Below, piece after piece: positions 1-5,977 of a stretch of 6,075 nucleotides of DNA. The translations under genes were made by a program, and so were the position numbers. The stretch covers positions 1 to 6,075 of the forward strand of contig CAISZB010000258.1 in assembly GCA_903889845.1 (NCBI GenBank). The letters are read 5' to 3'. Each line of letters begins with the position of its first letter. Positions within the stretch are counted from its first letter, which is position 1. The stretch comes from an uncultured Verrucomicrobium sp. (GTDB lineage Bacteria; Verrucomicrobiota; Verrucomicrobiia; Methylacidiphilales; GAS474). The notes under the pieces were generated by a model that was not told where the DNA came from, made no database searches, and saw only the letters and a program-made list of their open reading frames with translations.

Positions 1-92
1 ACGGCCATGCCGACCGCTTCTGGGCCCTGGCCCTCGCCCTTCACGCCGCCAAGCAACCCGCCACCTCCGCCTACTCCGCCTCCCTCCTTTAA
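1..92 (+). CDS. terL: Terminase large subunit, C-terminal end (partial)
   Basis: Only the last 29 codons are present, read from base 3 to the TAA at 90-92; the gene begins before the window. The visible peptide starts GHADRFWALALALHAA. The His-Ala-Asp followed by an aromatic and an Ala-Leu helix is the usual end of the RNase H-like nuclease domain of phage large terminases, where the Asp contributes to metal binding. In the family, this ATPase/nuclease docks on the portal, pumps DNA into the prohead and cuts the concatemer. Its place directly before a portal gene, 13 bases upstream of the portal ATG, supports the call. The assignment rests on a short motif and on order; other proteins ending in this way are possible but unlikely here. 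Confidence 0.72.
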   Translation, partial: GHADRFWALALALHAAKQPATSAYSASLL

Positions 93-105
93 TTCCAAAA
101 ACGCC

Positions 106-1401
106 ATGAAACTCCCCTCCTGGATCTCCCGCATCCTCCCTCCGCAAACGGCCACGCCTCCCACGGCCACCTCTGCGACAGTAAAGAGCGCCCTCTTCCC
201 CTGGAACGTCGCCCCGCCCTCCACGGCAGGCGCCGGCCTTCTAGGCCTGGGCCCCACCCTCATCGATCCCTATCGGAACAGCCCCTACGTCCAGGCCGCG
301 ATCCGGATGATCTCGCAGCCGATCAGCGCCATTCCCCTCCGCTTCTACCGCGCCGCCACCGCCACCCGCCAGGGGGAATCGCTCCTCTCCCACGGCCCCC
401 TCGTCGAGTTCTGGCTCCGCCCCGCCGGGGAGGCCATGGACGCGCAGGACTTTTGGGAAGCCACCGTCGGCTGGCTCCTCCTGCAGGGGGAAGCCTTCTG
501 GATCGCCGACGACTCGTGGCTCCTCCACGGCGCGAAGCGGCGGAACCCCCTCGTCATCGCCCGCCCCGACCGGATGCGCCCCGTCCTGAAACAGGGCCGT
601 GTCGAGGGCTGGGAATGGATCGACGCCCAGGGCACCTCCCACGCCCTCCTGCCGGAACAGGTCGTCCAGCTCAAGTTCTGGAACCCCTACGATCCCGTCC
701 GCGGCCTCGCCCCCTACCTCTCCGCCGCGTTGGCCGCCGAGGCCGACTGGCTCGGCTCCCGCTTCCTGCGGACCCTCATGCAGAACAACGGCGACATGGG
801 CGGCTACCTCATTGCCAAGGGTGCCCCGCCCACCGAGGAGCAGCGGGACCAGATCCTCCGCGCCCTGCGGGAGAAAAAGGAACTCTCCCTGCGCGGCATC
901 CACCGCCCCATGTTCCTCACCGGGGACATCGCCGTGGAGAGCGCCCAGGTCCAATCCGCCGACGCCAGCCTCGTCGCCACCCGTCACCTCCTGCGGGAAG
1001 AAATCGCCATCGCCTTCGGCATCCCCCCCAGCCGCTTCCTCACGAAGCAGAACTACTCCATCGGCTCCGCCAGCGACCGCTTCGCCCTCATCGAGGAAAC
1101 CTGCATGCCCCTCGCCACGAAGCTCGCCGGAGCCGTCGAGCGCATCTCCAACCGCGTCCCGGCGTGGAAGCCCGGCAAGGAATCGCTCCGCGCCGCCTTC
1201 GACTGGAGCGAACACAGCACCCTGCAGGCCGCCCGCCGGGAACGCTTCGCCGCCCTCGACAAACTCTGGGCCAAAGGCGTCCCCCTCAACGTCTGCAGCC
1301 AAGTCCTCGACCTCGGCCTCCCGCGCGTCCCGGGCGACGAGACCGGCTACCTCCCCGCCACCGTCGTCCCGATTCCCCGGGAAGAGAAACCCGCCGAGTG
1401 A
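106..1401 (+). CDS. Phage portal protein (HK97/lambda-type fold)
   Basis: This 431-residue protein has the normal length of an HK97-family portal. The portal forms the dodecameric ring at one capsid vertex through which DNA enters and leaves and on which terminase and connector dock. Family-like stretches are seen in order: NSPYVQAAIRMISQPISAIPLRFY at about 58-81 (first helix and strand), WLLLQGEAFWIA at 123-134, the FWNPYDPVRGLAPYLSAALA segment at 191-210, the long clip/wing region from 215 to 300, and FGIPPSRF at 304-311 ahead of the crown helices. The C-terminus is polar and Pro/Glu-rich. I chose ATG 106 because it lies just after the terminase stop; an in-frame ATG at 7 would add a Pro-rich leader that merely overlaps terminase. 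No Shine-Dalgarno sequence precedes it. The following protease gene starts 56 bases after the TGA, or at a GTG overlapping it. Confidence 0.93.
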   Translation: MKLPSWISRILPPQTATPPTATSATVKSALFPWNVAPPSTAGAGLLGLGPTLIDPYRNSPYVQAAIRMISQPISAIPLRFYRAATATRQGESLLSHGPLVEFWLRPAGEAMDAQDFWEATVGWLLLQGEAFWIADDSWLLHGAKRRNPLVIARPDRMRPVLKQGRVEGWEWIDAQGTSHALLPEQVVQLKFWNPYDPVRGLAPYLSAALAAEADWLGSRFLRTLMQNNGDMGGYLIAKGAPPTEEQRDQILRALREKKELSLRGIHRPMFLTGDIAVESAQVQSADASLVATRHLLREEIAIAFGIPPSRFLTKQNYSIGSASDRFALIEETCMPLATKLAGAVERISNRVPAWKPGKESLRAAFDWSEHSTLQAARRERFAALDKLWAKGVPLNVCSQVLDLGLPRVPGDETGYLPATVVPIPREEKPAE

Positions 1402-1457
1402 TTCCGTTCCCGCCCTCCACGCCACCCCGCCGCAACCCCTTCAACCTCCCTCCAGCC

Positions 1458-2252
1458 ATGATCGCCCCCCTCCGCCGCCAGCTCGTCTCCGAAACCCGCA
1501 TCCTCGACCGCGAACGCGGCCTCGTCGATTACGTCGCCAGCGACCAGACCCTCGACTCCTACAACGAGGTCATCCTCGCCTCCGGCTGGCGCTTCGACCT
1601 CTTCTCGAAGAACGCCCCCTTCGTCGACAGCCACGACTATTCGAGCATCGAGAAACTCCTGGGCCGCGTCGTCGATTTCCGCATCGAGGACGACCGCCTC
1701 ATCGAGACCGTCCAGTGGGCCCACGACGTCCCGGAAAACGGCCTCGCCCGCCTCGGCTGGAAGATGACCCTCGCCGGTCACCTCCGTGCCGTCTCCGTCG
1801 GCTTCGTCCCGGCGAAGACCCTCTCCCCCCTCGACGCCGACCCACGCCCCTACGAAAAACGCGTCCGGGAACTCGGCCTGGAGGGGAATCCCCCCGCCCG
1901 GATCTACACGGAGCACCAGCAGATCGAGCTCTCCGCCTGCGTCCTCGGCGCGAACCCGAACGCCCTGGCCCTGGCCCGCTCCCAGGGGGCCATCACCGAT
2001 GGCGACCTCTCCGCCGCCGGGATCGACCTCGACCCCGAGGAAGCCGCCTTCCTCGCCGAAGTCTCCCCCCTCCTCGACGGCGCCCCGGCCTCCCCCGAGC
2101 TGGCCCGCCTGCGGGACGCCTTCGCCGCCCGCTTCCGCCTCCTTTTCTCGCAGAAGAAAAACACTTTTCCGGCCTGGCCCGATGGTCAACGCCGGGAACG
2201 CGCCACGTTCCTCCGCGCCCTCGCGGCGGTCCTCGGCAACCAACCCCAATAA
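1458..2252 (+). CDS. Prohead maturation protease (peptidase S78, HK97 gp4-like)
   Basis: The 264-residue product matches the HK97-type prohead serine protease, which is packaged in the prohead, removes the capsid scaffold domain and then digests itself. The N-terminal half carries the fold: the catalytic His is probably H59 in FVDSHDYSS and is followed by LLGRVVDFRIEDDRLI; the catalytic Ser is probably S113 in LRAVSVGFVPA; and the conserved strand IELSACVLGANPNALALA lies at 156-173, with E157 a candidate third residue. Residues from about 185 to 264 form an acidic then basic tail beyond the usual core, ending in an Arg-rich helix, which may tether the enzyme in the prohead. ATG 1458 is preferred; a GTG at 1398 overlapping the portal stop (GTGA) would add 20 Pro-rich residues and cannot be excluded. 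Position between portal and capsid is canonical. Confidence 0.92.
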   Translation: MIAPLRRQLVSETRILDRERGLVDYVASDQTLDSYNEVILASGWRFDLFSKNAPFVDSHDYSSIEKLLGRVVDFRIEDDRLIETVQWAHDVPENGLARLGWKMTLAGHLRAVSVGFVPAKTLSPLDADPRPYEKRVRELGLEGNPPARIYTEHQQIELSACVLGANPNALALARSQGAITDGDLSAAGIDLDPEEAAFLAEVSPLLDGAPASPELARLRDAFAARFRLLFSQKKNTFPAWPDGQRRERATFLRALAAVLGNQPQ

Positions 2253-2257
2253 GACTA

Positions 2258-2280
2258 AAGCCTAAAACCCAAGCCTAAAA
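2258..2280 (+). repeat. Pair of 10-bp direct repeats before the capsid gene
   Basis: The sequence AAGCCTAAAA occurs at 2258-2267 and again, exactly, at 2271-2280, a period of 13 bases. A related AAGACTAAAG precedes it at 2251-2260. The second copy runs into the capsid start codon, since its last A is the A of the ATG. This is the most A-rich stretch in an otherwise C-rich window. It may act as an unstructured leader that helps ribosomes load on the capsid message, which must be the most highly translated one. That role is inferred; only the repeat and composition are seen. Confidence 0.6.
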
Positions 2281-3509
2281 TGAAACCGAACCTCCCCATC
2301 GAACGGACCTCCTCCCTCTCCCGAGGCGAAGCCGAGTTCCAGAGCGAAGTCCTCCGCGGCGTCGGCACCCTCATGGACGACATGAGCCGCCTCACCTCGG
2401 AGACCCGCTCCGCCATCGACGACCTCACCCAGGTCAAGAACCACGTCGAGTCCCTCGACTCCACCGTCGCCGCCCTCCGCAAGGTCCAGCACGCCCTCTC
2501 CCACGAGCAGCGCATGGCCTTCGGCGACCCGCGCCAGCGCATCCTCGCCAGCGAGGAGAAACGGGCCGCGTTCAACGCCGCCGTCCGCAACGCCTGCCGC
2601 GTCCCCGTCCAGACCCGCGACCTCGGGGAAAGCAGCAGCCCCGGCAGCACCCTCATCGCGCCGGAGCTGGCGCACGAGATCTACAACTCCCTCGCCCGCT
2701 ACGGGGCGTGGAGCACCCTCGGCGTCCGCCGCCTCGGCACCCTGCTGACCATGTACCCCGTGAAGACGGCGCGGAGCACCGCGAACTTCGTCCTCACCGA
2801 GGGCGGGGCCATCGCGCCCGACACCAGCCGCGCCGGTTCGACCGTCAACCTCACCGTCCAGGTCATCGGCGCCCTCCTCTCGGTCTCCCGGCAGCTCCTG
2901 GAAGACGCCGACTTCGACCTCACCGCCGACATCCTCGACGACTTCGTCGAGGCCTTCAACCTGCGGCTCGACTACGCCGCCTTCGCCGCGAACGGCACCG
3001 CCGACGCGACCAACGGCGGGATGACCGGCATCTTCAATGCGGCCACCGCGGCCACGGCGGCGACCGGCGGCACCACGATCGGCGCGCTGAAGGTCGACGA
3101 CTTCGTCAACGTCCTCACCACCGTCGATTCGGGCGTCCTCAACCGCGCCTGCGCCTGGTGGGTCCATCCCCAGACGCTGGCCCGCATCGTCACCGTCAAG
3201 GACGGCATCGGCCGCCCGATCTTCCTGACGGCGAACGAGGCCCCGACCCCCTCCGGTATCGGCACGATCCTGGGCTACCCCGTCCACCTCGTCTACGCCG
3301 CCCCGACGACGAACACGGCGGGCAGCACCGTCGCCGTCTTCGGCGATCCCCAGGCCGCCATCGTCGGCCTGCGGACCGACTTCGCCTTCGAGGCCTCCGA
3401 CGAGTACCTCTGGAACACCTACCAGCGGAGCTTCCGCGGCATCGGCCGCGCCGGCGTCGCCATCCGCAAGCCGAGCGCCCTCGCCGCCCTGAAGCTGGCC
3501 GCCAGCTAA
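2280..3509 (+). CDS. Major capsid protein (HK97 fold) with N-terminal delta domain
   Basis: The 409-residue protein follows the protease and has the layout of HK97 gp5-like capsid precursors. Residues about 15-75 form a charged, heptad-like helical region (LMDDMSRLTSETRSAIDD and onward), the scaffold delta domain that the protease removes. Cleavage would fall somewhere near 105-120, before the segment SSPGSTLIAPELAHEI at 119-134, the usual start of the mature N-arm region. After this come the E-loop-like YPVKTARSTANFVLTEGGAIAPDTS (159-183), the spine-helix region LLSVSRQLLEDADFDLTADILDDF (199-222), DYAAFAANGT (231-240), and the A-domain with WVHPQTLARI (294-303) and GRPIF. The C-terminus FGDPQAAIVGLRTDFAFEASDEY (354-376) is family-typical. 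No separate scaffold gene is present, consistent with the built-in domain. The exact cleavage site and any crosslinking residues are not determined. Confidence 0.94.
   Translation: MKPNLPIERTSSLSRGEAEFQSEVLRGVGTLMDDMSRLTSETRSAIDDLTQVKNHVESLDSTVAALRKVQHALSHEQRMAFGDPRQRILASEEKRAAFNAAVRNACRVPVQTRDLGESSSPGSTLIAPELAHEIYNSLARYGAWSTLGVRRLGTLLTMYPVKTARSTANFVLTEGGAIAPDTSRAGSTVNLTVQVIGALLSVSRQLLEDADFDLTADILDDFVEAFNLRLDYAAFAANGTADATNGGMTGIFNAATAATAATGGTTIGALKVDDFVNVLTTVDSGVLNRACAWWVHPQTLARIVTVKDGIGRPIFLTANEAPTPSGIGTILGYPVHLVYAAPTTNTAGSTVAVFGDPQAAIVGLRTDFAFEASDEYLWNTYQRSFRGIGRAGVAIRKPSALAALKLAAS
3039..3065 (+). repeat. Three tandem 9-base units inside the capsid gene
   Basis: GCGGCCACC, GCGGCCACG and GCGGCGACC lie head to tail and encode Ala-Ala-Thr three times (capsid residues 254-262), followed by Gly-Gly-Thr-Thr. 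They fall in a likely surface loop of the A-domain region. Unit number could vary between relatives by slippage. This is a small, imperfect repeat and may have no function beyond a flexible loop. Confidence 0.5.
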
Positions 3510-3532
3510 GCCCAAGCGAAACATCTCCCCCC

Positions 3533-3559
3533 GGGGCGGCGGTCCCATCCCGCCGCCCC
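3533..3559 (+). terminator. Strong GC hairpin between capsid and connector genes
   Basis: GGGGCGGCGG (3533-3542) is followed by a 7-base loop and its perfect complement CCGCCGCCCC (3550-3559). The hairpin sits in the 67-base gap after the capsid stop, the largest gap between genes in the window. No T-run follows; the sequence after it is C-rich with scattered T. It is therefore not a classical intrinsic terminator. It may act as a partial terminator or as a 3' end stabiliser for capsid mRNA, letting capsid be made in excess of tail proteins. The structure is seen; the role is inferred. Confidence 0.45.
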
Positions 3560-3576
3560 CATCCCCCTCTCACCTC

Positions 3577-4188
3577 ATGAATGCCGGACTCGGAACCCTC
3601 TCCGCCCTCAAACGCCGCCTCCTCCCCCCGCAAAGCCTCTCCCAGACCGAATGGGACGCCGAAATCCTCTCCATCGGCACCGGCGTCGCCCGCTGGTTCG
3701 AGGCCCAGTGCGACCGGAAATTCAGCCGCGTCGTCGACGACCTCTACCTCTGCCGGGGGGACCGGATGCACGTCACCCTCCCCCGCTACCCCGTCGAGGC
3801 CGTCACCCTCGTCGAGCAGCTCTACCCCATCGGCACCCAGTGGACCCCCTGCCCCGCCCCCAGCCTCCTCTACCCCCAGAGCGGCCTCCTCGAGTTCCTC
3901 GTTCCCGCTGCCCCCCTCGGCAGCCAACTCCGCGTCACCTTCACCGGCGGCTACTGGTTCGACACCTCCGACGACCACTCCGGCCTCCTCCCCACGGGAG
4001 CGACGCCCCTCCCCGAGGACCTCTCCCGCGCCTGGCTCGACCAGTCGGCCTTCCTCTTCGAGAACCGGTCCCGCCTCGGCATGAAGAAATACATCGAGCG
4101 CGGCTCCGCCTTCTACCTGGAGAACGACGCCCTCGTCCCCGGCGTCGTCTCGATCCTCAACGGCTACCGCCGCTATTTCCCGATCTAA
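3577..4188 (+). CDS. Head-tail connector / head completion protein (gp6-like)
   Basis: The 203-residue product has the order and motifs of phage gp6-like connectors, which form a ring under the portal after DNA packaging and provide the docking surface for the neck and tail. Visible are an N-terminal helical part with WDAEILSIGTGVARWFEAQCDRKF (26-49), a beta-rich middle with LPRYPVEAVTLVEQ (68-81), LRVTFTGGYW (118-127), then LPEDLSRAWLDQSAFLFENRSRLG (145-168), a helix pattern very typical of this family, and the ending PGVVSILNGYRRY (188-200). It is somewhat longer than the shortest family members, mainly in the beta-rich middle. The next gene begins at the base after its TAA, implying coupled translation. 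Assignment is by motif pattern and position, not by alignment. Confidence 0.8.
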   Translation: MNAGLGTLSALKRRLLPPQSLSQTEWDAEILSIGTGVARWFEAQCDRKFSRVVDDLYLCRGDRMHVTLPRYPVEAVTLVEQLYPIGTQWTPCPAPSLLYPQSGLLEFLVPAAPLGSQLRVTFTGGYWFDTSDDHSGLLPTGATPLPEDLSRAWLDQSAFLFENRSRLGMKKYIERGSAFYLENDALVPGVVSILNGYRRYFPI

Positions 4189-4671
4189 ATGAGCACTCCC
4201 CTCGCCGAGGCCCTCCTCGACCTCCTCCTCCTCCGCTATCGCGAGGCCGACGGCTCCGTCCCCGCCGCGCCCGGCACCCTGGCCGCCGTCGTCGTCGGCC
4301 CCCACGTGGGGCGGGCAAGCGGTCTCCCCACGCCCCGCCTCACCGTCACCTTCGGCAACGCCGCGCGGAAACGGACCAGCGCCGACGACCGCGTCGAGAC
4401 AAAGCTCATTCTGGAACTGGCCCTCGACGACGCGGCAACGGGCGACGAACCCGCTCTCCGCCTCGCCCTCCGCTGGGCCGCCTGGATCGAGGCCGTCCTC
4501 GTCCCGGCAGGCGAACTGGGTGGCCCCTACCTCGGCGGCCTCGCCGAAGACGTCGAGCCGCTCAACAGCGCCTTCGCCGCGGGCGGCCCCGGCATGGGCG
4601 AGTTCACCCTCCGGCTCCGCTTCGTCCTCACCACCACCGCCCTCCTCGGTAATCCCTACGTCACTTCCTAA
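4189..4671 (+). CDS. Probable tail terminator / neck protein
   Basis: I do not recognise this 160-residue protein by motif. Its place between the connector and the likely tail tube gene is where siphophages encode the tail terminator or head-tail joining protein, which caps the tail tube and meets the connector. It begins with an amphipathic Leu-rich helix (LAEALLDLLLLRYREA, 5-20), followed by beta-like strands (LTVTFGN at 51-57 and TKLILELAL at 71-79), a helix at about 88-105 and a final strand pair (MGEFTLRLRFVLTTT, 136-150). This alpha/beta plan is compatible with tail terminator folds. Residues 37-50 are encoded by a palindromic stretch with codons unlike the rest. The ATG directly abuts the preceding TAA, and the tail tube ATG follows its stop after three bases. 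A head closure protein is an alternative. Confidence 0.5.
   Translation: MSTPLAEALLDLLLLRYREADGSVPAAPGTLAAVVVGPHVGRASGLPTPRLTVTFGNAARKRTSADDRVETKLILELALDDAATGDEPALRLALRWAAWIEAVLVPAGELGGPYLGGLAEDVEPLNSAFAAGGPGMGEFTLRLRFVLTTTALLGNPYVTS
4300..4332 (+). repeat. In-frame palindromic element in the neck gene
   Basis: The 12-base perfect palindrome CCCCACGTGGGG (4300-4311) is followed 14 bases later by another CCCCACG (4326-4332). The middle arm CGTGGGG can thus pair with either copy, giving a 7-bp hairpin with a 14-base loop. The codons here (GTG GGG CGG GCA AGC GGT) are unlike the C-ending codons around them. It encodes residues 37-50, GPHVGRASGLPTPR. The pattern resembles a short REP-like palindrome that has entered a gene in frame. 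Only one copy is seen in the window, so this reading is tentative. Confidence 0.4.
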
Positions 4672-4674
4672 CCC

Positions 4675-5088
4675 ATGTCCCTCCCCTCCTATCGCCCGAT
4701 CAAGTCGGCCACCTACACGCCCCCCGGCGGCTCGGCCCTCCCCCTCGCGGGTCTCCTCGCCGTCACCGTCATCGAGACGAATCCCGTCCGCGTCGAGGCC
4801 AGCGACGGCTCCGCCCATGCAAACAACGCCGTCCTCTCTGCCCGGACGACCCGGATCGTCCTCCGGGGCCGCGACCTGGTCGGTCTCCGCGCCATCGACC
4901 GCGCCGCCCAGGGAGGCGTCCTCGCCTACACCCTCGTCGGCCTCAACGGCGCCGCTGACAGCGTCGAGCAGGCCTCCCACTGCTACAGCCGCGGCCTGCG
5001 GAGCGACGGGACAACGCCCCGCCCCTTCACCTGCGAACTCTCCTTCGACTGCGTCACCGACCAACCCCACGCCATCACCGCCTCTTGA
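4675..5088 (+). CDS. Probable tail tube protein
   Basis: This 137-residue protein is not recognised from a motif. It is short, mostly predicted beta, with strands such as GLLAVTVIE (26-34), TTRIVLRGRDL (58-68), GVLAYTLVGL (81-90) and PFTCELSFDCVTD (117-129), and the repeated use of Gly-Asn/Asp turns. That profile, together with the position between the neck gene and the presumed tail assembly chaperones, fits a minimal siphophage tail tube subunit, which stacks as hexamers to form the DNA-conducting tube. Two Cys residues (C120 and C125) lie in the last strand pair, with C103 nearby; they are more likely buried than bonded in the cytoplasm. Its TGA overlaps a TTG (TTGA, 5085-5088) in the frame of the next gene. 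A minor tail protein is the main alternative. Confidence 0.5.
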   Translation: MSLPSYRPIKSATYTPPGGSALPLAGLLAVTVIETNPVRVEASDGSAHANNAVLSARTTRIVLRGRDLVGLRAIDRAAQGGVLAYTLVGLNGAADSVEQASHCYSRGLRSDGTTPRPFTCELSFDCVTDQPHAITAS

Positions 5089-5102
5089 CCCTCACGATCA
5101 CC

Positions 5103-5710
5103 ATGACCCCCTTCCTCCTCCACGACGGCACCCGGATCGACGTTCCTTCCCTCGGCTTCGGCCCCGAATGGCGGCCCGCGCGGCGCCTCCTCGCCCAGCT
5201 CCACCGGGTCCGCTCCCTTCCCCTCGCCCCGCTCACCGTCCGGGACCTCCTCGCCACCCTGCTGGGCCTGGGCCGGAGCGAGAGCGATTTCCTGGAGACC
5301 GAGAACCGGCTGTGGCGGGAGCTCTTCGCCTCGTGCCAGGCCCGGGTCGGGTACAGCCGCCGGGAATGCCGCCACCTTCTCGACTTCTCCCTGACCTACG
5401 CCGACCGCCACGCCTACGAACAGCTCCTCCTCTTCGGCGAGGCGACCGCCGACGCCCGCGGCCTCAAAAAAAAATCGCCTCCCGCGCCGACGGCGAGAGG
5501 GAACGCCTCCGGCTCCGCCGCCGCCTCGAACGGCTCCGCCTCCTCCGCCTCGGCCTCCCTCTCCAGGGGGAACTCACCGAGGCCGACCTCTTCGCCCTCC
5601 GCTCCGGCGAAGGAAGCGAGGCCGCCCTTCGGGAGCGCCTCGCCTTTCTGGATCAGGCCCTCGCCGCGACCGACGACGCGGCCTGCCTCACCCTCCTCTC
5701 CTTCCTCTAA
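5103..5710 (+). CDS. Tail assembly chaperone, long form by -1 frameshift (G-T-like)
   Basis: Reading starts at ATG 5103 and runs 124 codons to Lys-Lys-Lys in the nine-A run, then continues one base back at 5474 for 78 codons to TAA 5708-5710, giving 202 residues. In lambda-like phages the G and G-T proteins coat the tape measure protein and recruit tail tube subunits; the long form arises by -1 slippage. Position after a probable tail tube gene fits. The first part is helical (LLHDGTRIDVPSLGFG, then LENRLWRELFASC-like helices). The shifted part reads IASRADGERERLRLRRRLER and ends LTLLSF plus Leu: an Arg/Leu-rich helix, an acidic stretch, then a hydrophobic end. It contains no ATG, GTG or TTG in its frame, so it cannot easily be a separate gene. 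Its codons keep the C-ending pattern, which marks it as coding. A TTG at 5085 would add six residues. A miscounted A-run is the main alternative. Confidence 0.68.
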
Positions 5711-5726
5711 GCCCACGAACCTATGA
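5103..5726 (+). CDS. Tail assembly chaperone, unshifted form (G-like)
   Basis: Without slippage the same start gives 207 residues. The first 124 are shared with the long form. After the A-run the frame stays open for 83 more codons, ending at TGA 5724-5726, which overlaps the next start as ATGA. The unshifted tail is Ser/Pro/Ala-rich (for example NASGSAAASNGSASSASASL) and its codons lack the C-ending bias, as expected of an out-of-phase reading of the other frame. In lambda the unshifted protein usually stops soon after the slip site; here it does not. The tail may be a tolerated disordered extension. Most ribosomes are expected to make this form if the site slips at low rate, as in relatives. 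Confidence 0.55.
   Translation: MTPFLLHDGTRIDVPSLGFGPEWRPARRLLAQLHRVRSLPLAPLTVRDLLATLLGLGRSESDFLETENRLWRELFASCQARVGYSRRECRHLLDFSLTYADRHAYEQLLLFGEATADARGLKKKSPPAPTARGNASGSAAASNGSASSASASLSRGNSPRPTSSPSAPAKEARPPFGSASPFWIRPSPRPTTRPASPSSPSSKPTNL
5466..5474 (+). promoter_or_regulatory. Slippery run of nine A for -1 ribosomal frameshifting
   Basis: Nine consecutive A encode Lys-Lys-Lys in the starting frame. The last seven form the heptamer A AAA AAA in correct phase (5468-5474), on which P- and A-site tRNAs can re-pair after moving back one base. It is the longest A-run in the window; no other exceeds five. The bases just after can form a 5-bp stem, TCGCC (5475-5479) with GGCGA (5492-5496), which may contribute, but it begins without a spacer and is weak evidence. 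No internal Shine-Dalgarno-like stimulator is evident at the usual distance. RNA polymerase slippage on the A-run could have the same effect. Confidence 0.7.
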
Positions 5727-5977
5727 AATCGACCTCCCCCTTCTCCCCCTGGAGCCCCTCCTCCTCCGACACCGACGGCTCCGCCTCCGGGGCCTCCGAA
5801 CTGCAGCAGGCCGCCGAACTCCTCCGCGAGGCGGCGAACGCCCTTCTCGAAGCCAATCGTGGCGGCACCTCCAGTGCCAGCCCCCTCTCGATCCAGATCA
5901 CCGTGACCGACGGACTCGGGGACGGCATCCCGTTCTCCGCAACGACGAGCGGCACCGACGCGAACCTCATCTCCTGA
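5723..5977 (+). CDS. Unknown small protein between tail chaperone and next gene
   Basis: I do not recognise this 84-residue protein. Residues 1-25 are Ser/Pro/Asp-rich and probably disordered; 26-46 form an amphipathic helix (ELQQAAELLREAANALLEAN); 54-62 read as a strand (PLSIQITVT), followed by a Gly/Thr-rich end. No signal peptide, membrane segment or Cys is present. Its ATG overlaps the unshifted chaperone stop as ATGA and lies 12 bases after the shifted stop; the next ATG follows its own stop after 7 bases, so it sits in the tail operon. It could be a small tail or chaperone accessory protein. C-ending codons support real coding. Function is not assigned. Confidence 0.6.
   Translation: MKSTSPFSPWSPSSSDTDGSASGASELQQAAELLREAANALLEANRGGTSSASPLSIQITVTDGLGDGIPFSATTSGTDANLIS

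Noticed and set aside
7..105. In-frame portal start at ATG 7
   Set aside because: It would add 33 Pro-rich residues encoded by bases that belong to the terminase end in another frame; ATG 106 fits family length and gene spacing.
873..879. Possible slippery site G AAA AAG in the portal gene
   Set aside because: The base before the A-run is G, so P-site re-pairing is poor, and no alternative frame with coding-like codons follows; the similar AAAAAC at 2157-2162 in the protease gene is rejected for the same reasons.
241..1425. 394-codon open frame on the minus strand over the portal gene, starting at 1425
   Set aside because: It is the antisense of C-ending codons, giving a Gly/Glu/Val-rich product with no family pattern, and it lies wholly over a well-recognised portal gene.
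453..1457. Protease frame open far upstream through the portal gene, and a second frame open from 599
   Set aside because: The products are Arg/Pro- or Ser/Pro-rich readings of portal codons; the protease fold begins only after ATG 1458.
1398..1457. GTG at 1398 overlapping the portal stop as a protease start
   Set aside because: Possible by coupling, but the 20 added residues are Pro-rich and unlike the fold; kept only as an alternative.
1347..2249. 300-codon minus-strand open frame over the protease gene
   Set aside because: Same composition artefact; the plus-strand protease has clear catalytic motifs.
2262..3548. 428-codon minus-strand open frame over the capsid gene
   Set aside because: Gly/Asp/Val-rich antisense shadow covering the capsid gene and the hairpin gap; no recognisable domain.
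3196..5070. 624-codon minus-strand open frame, the longest in the window
   Set aside because: It crosses four plus-strand genes and is Gly/Glu-rich throughout, then Arg-rich; long stop-free antisense is expected in such DNA.
5085..5102. TTG at 5085 overlapping the tail tube stop as the chaperone start
   Set aside because: All other genes here use ATG and an ATG follows six codons later at 5103; kept as an alternative.
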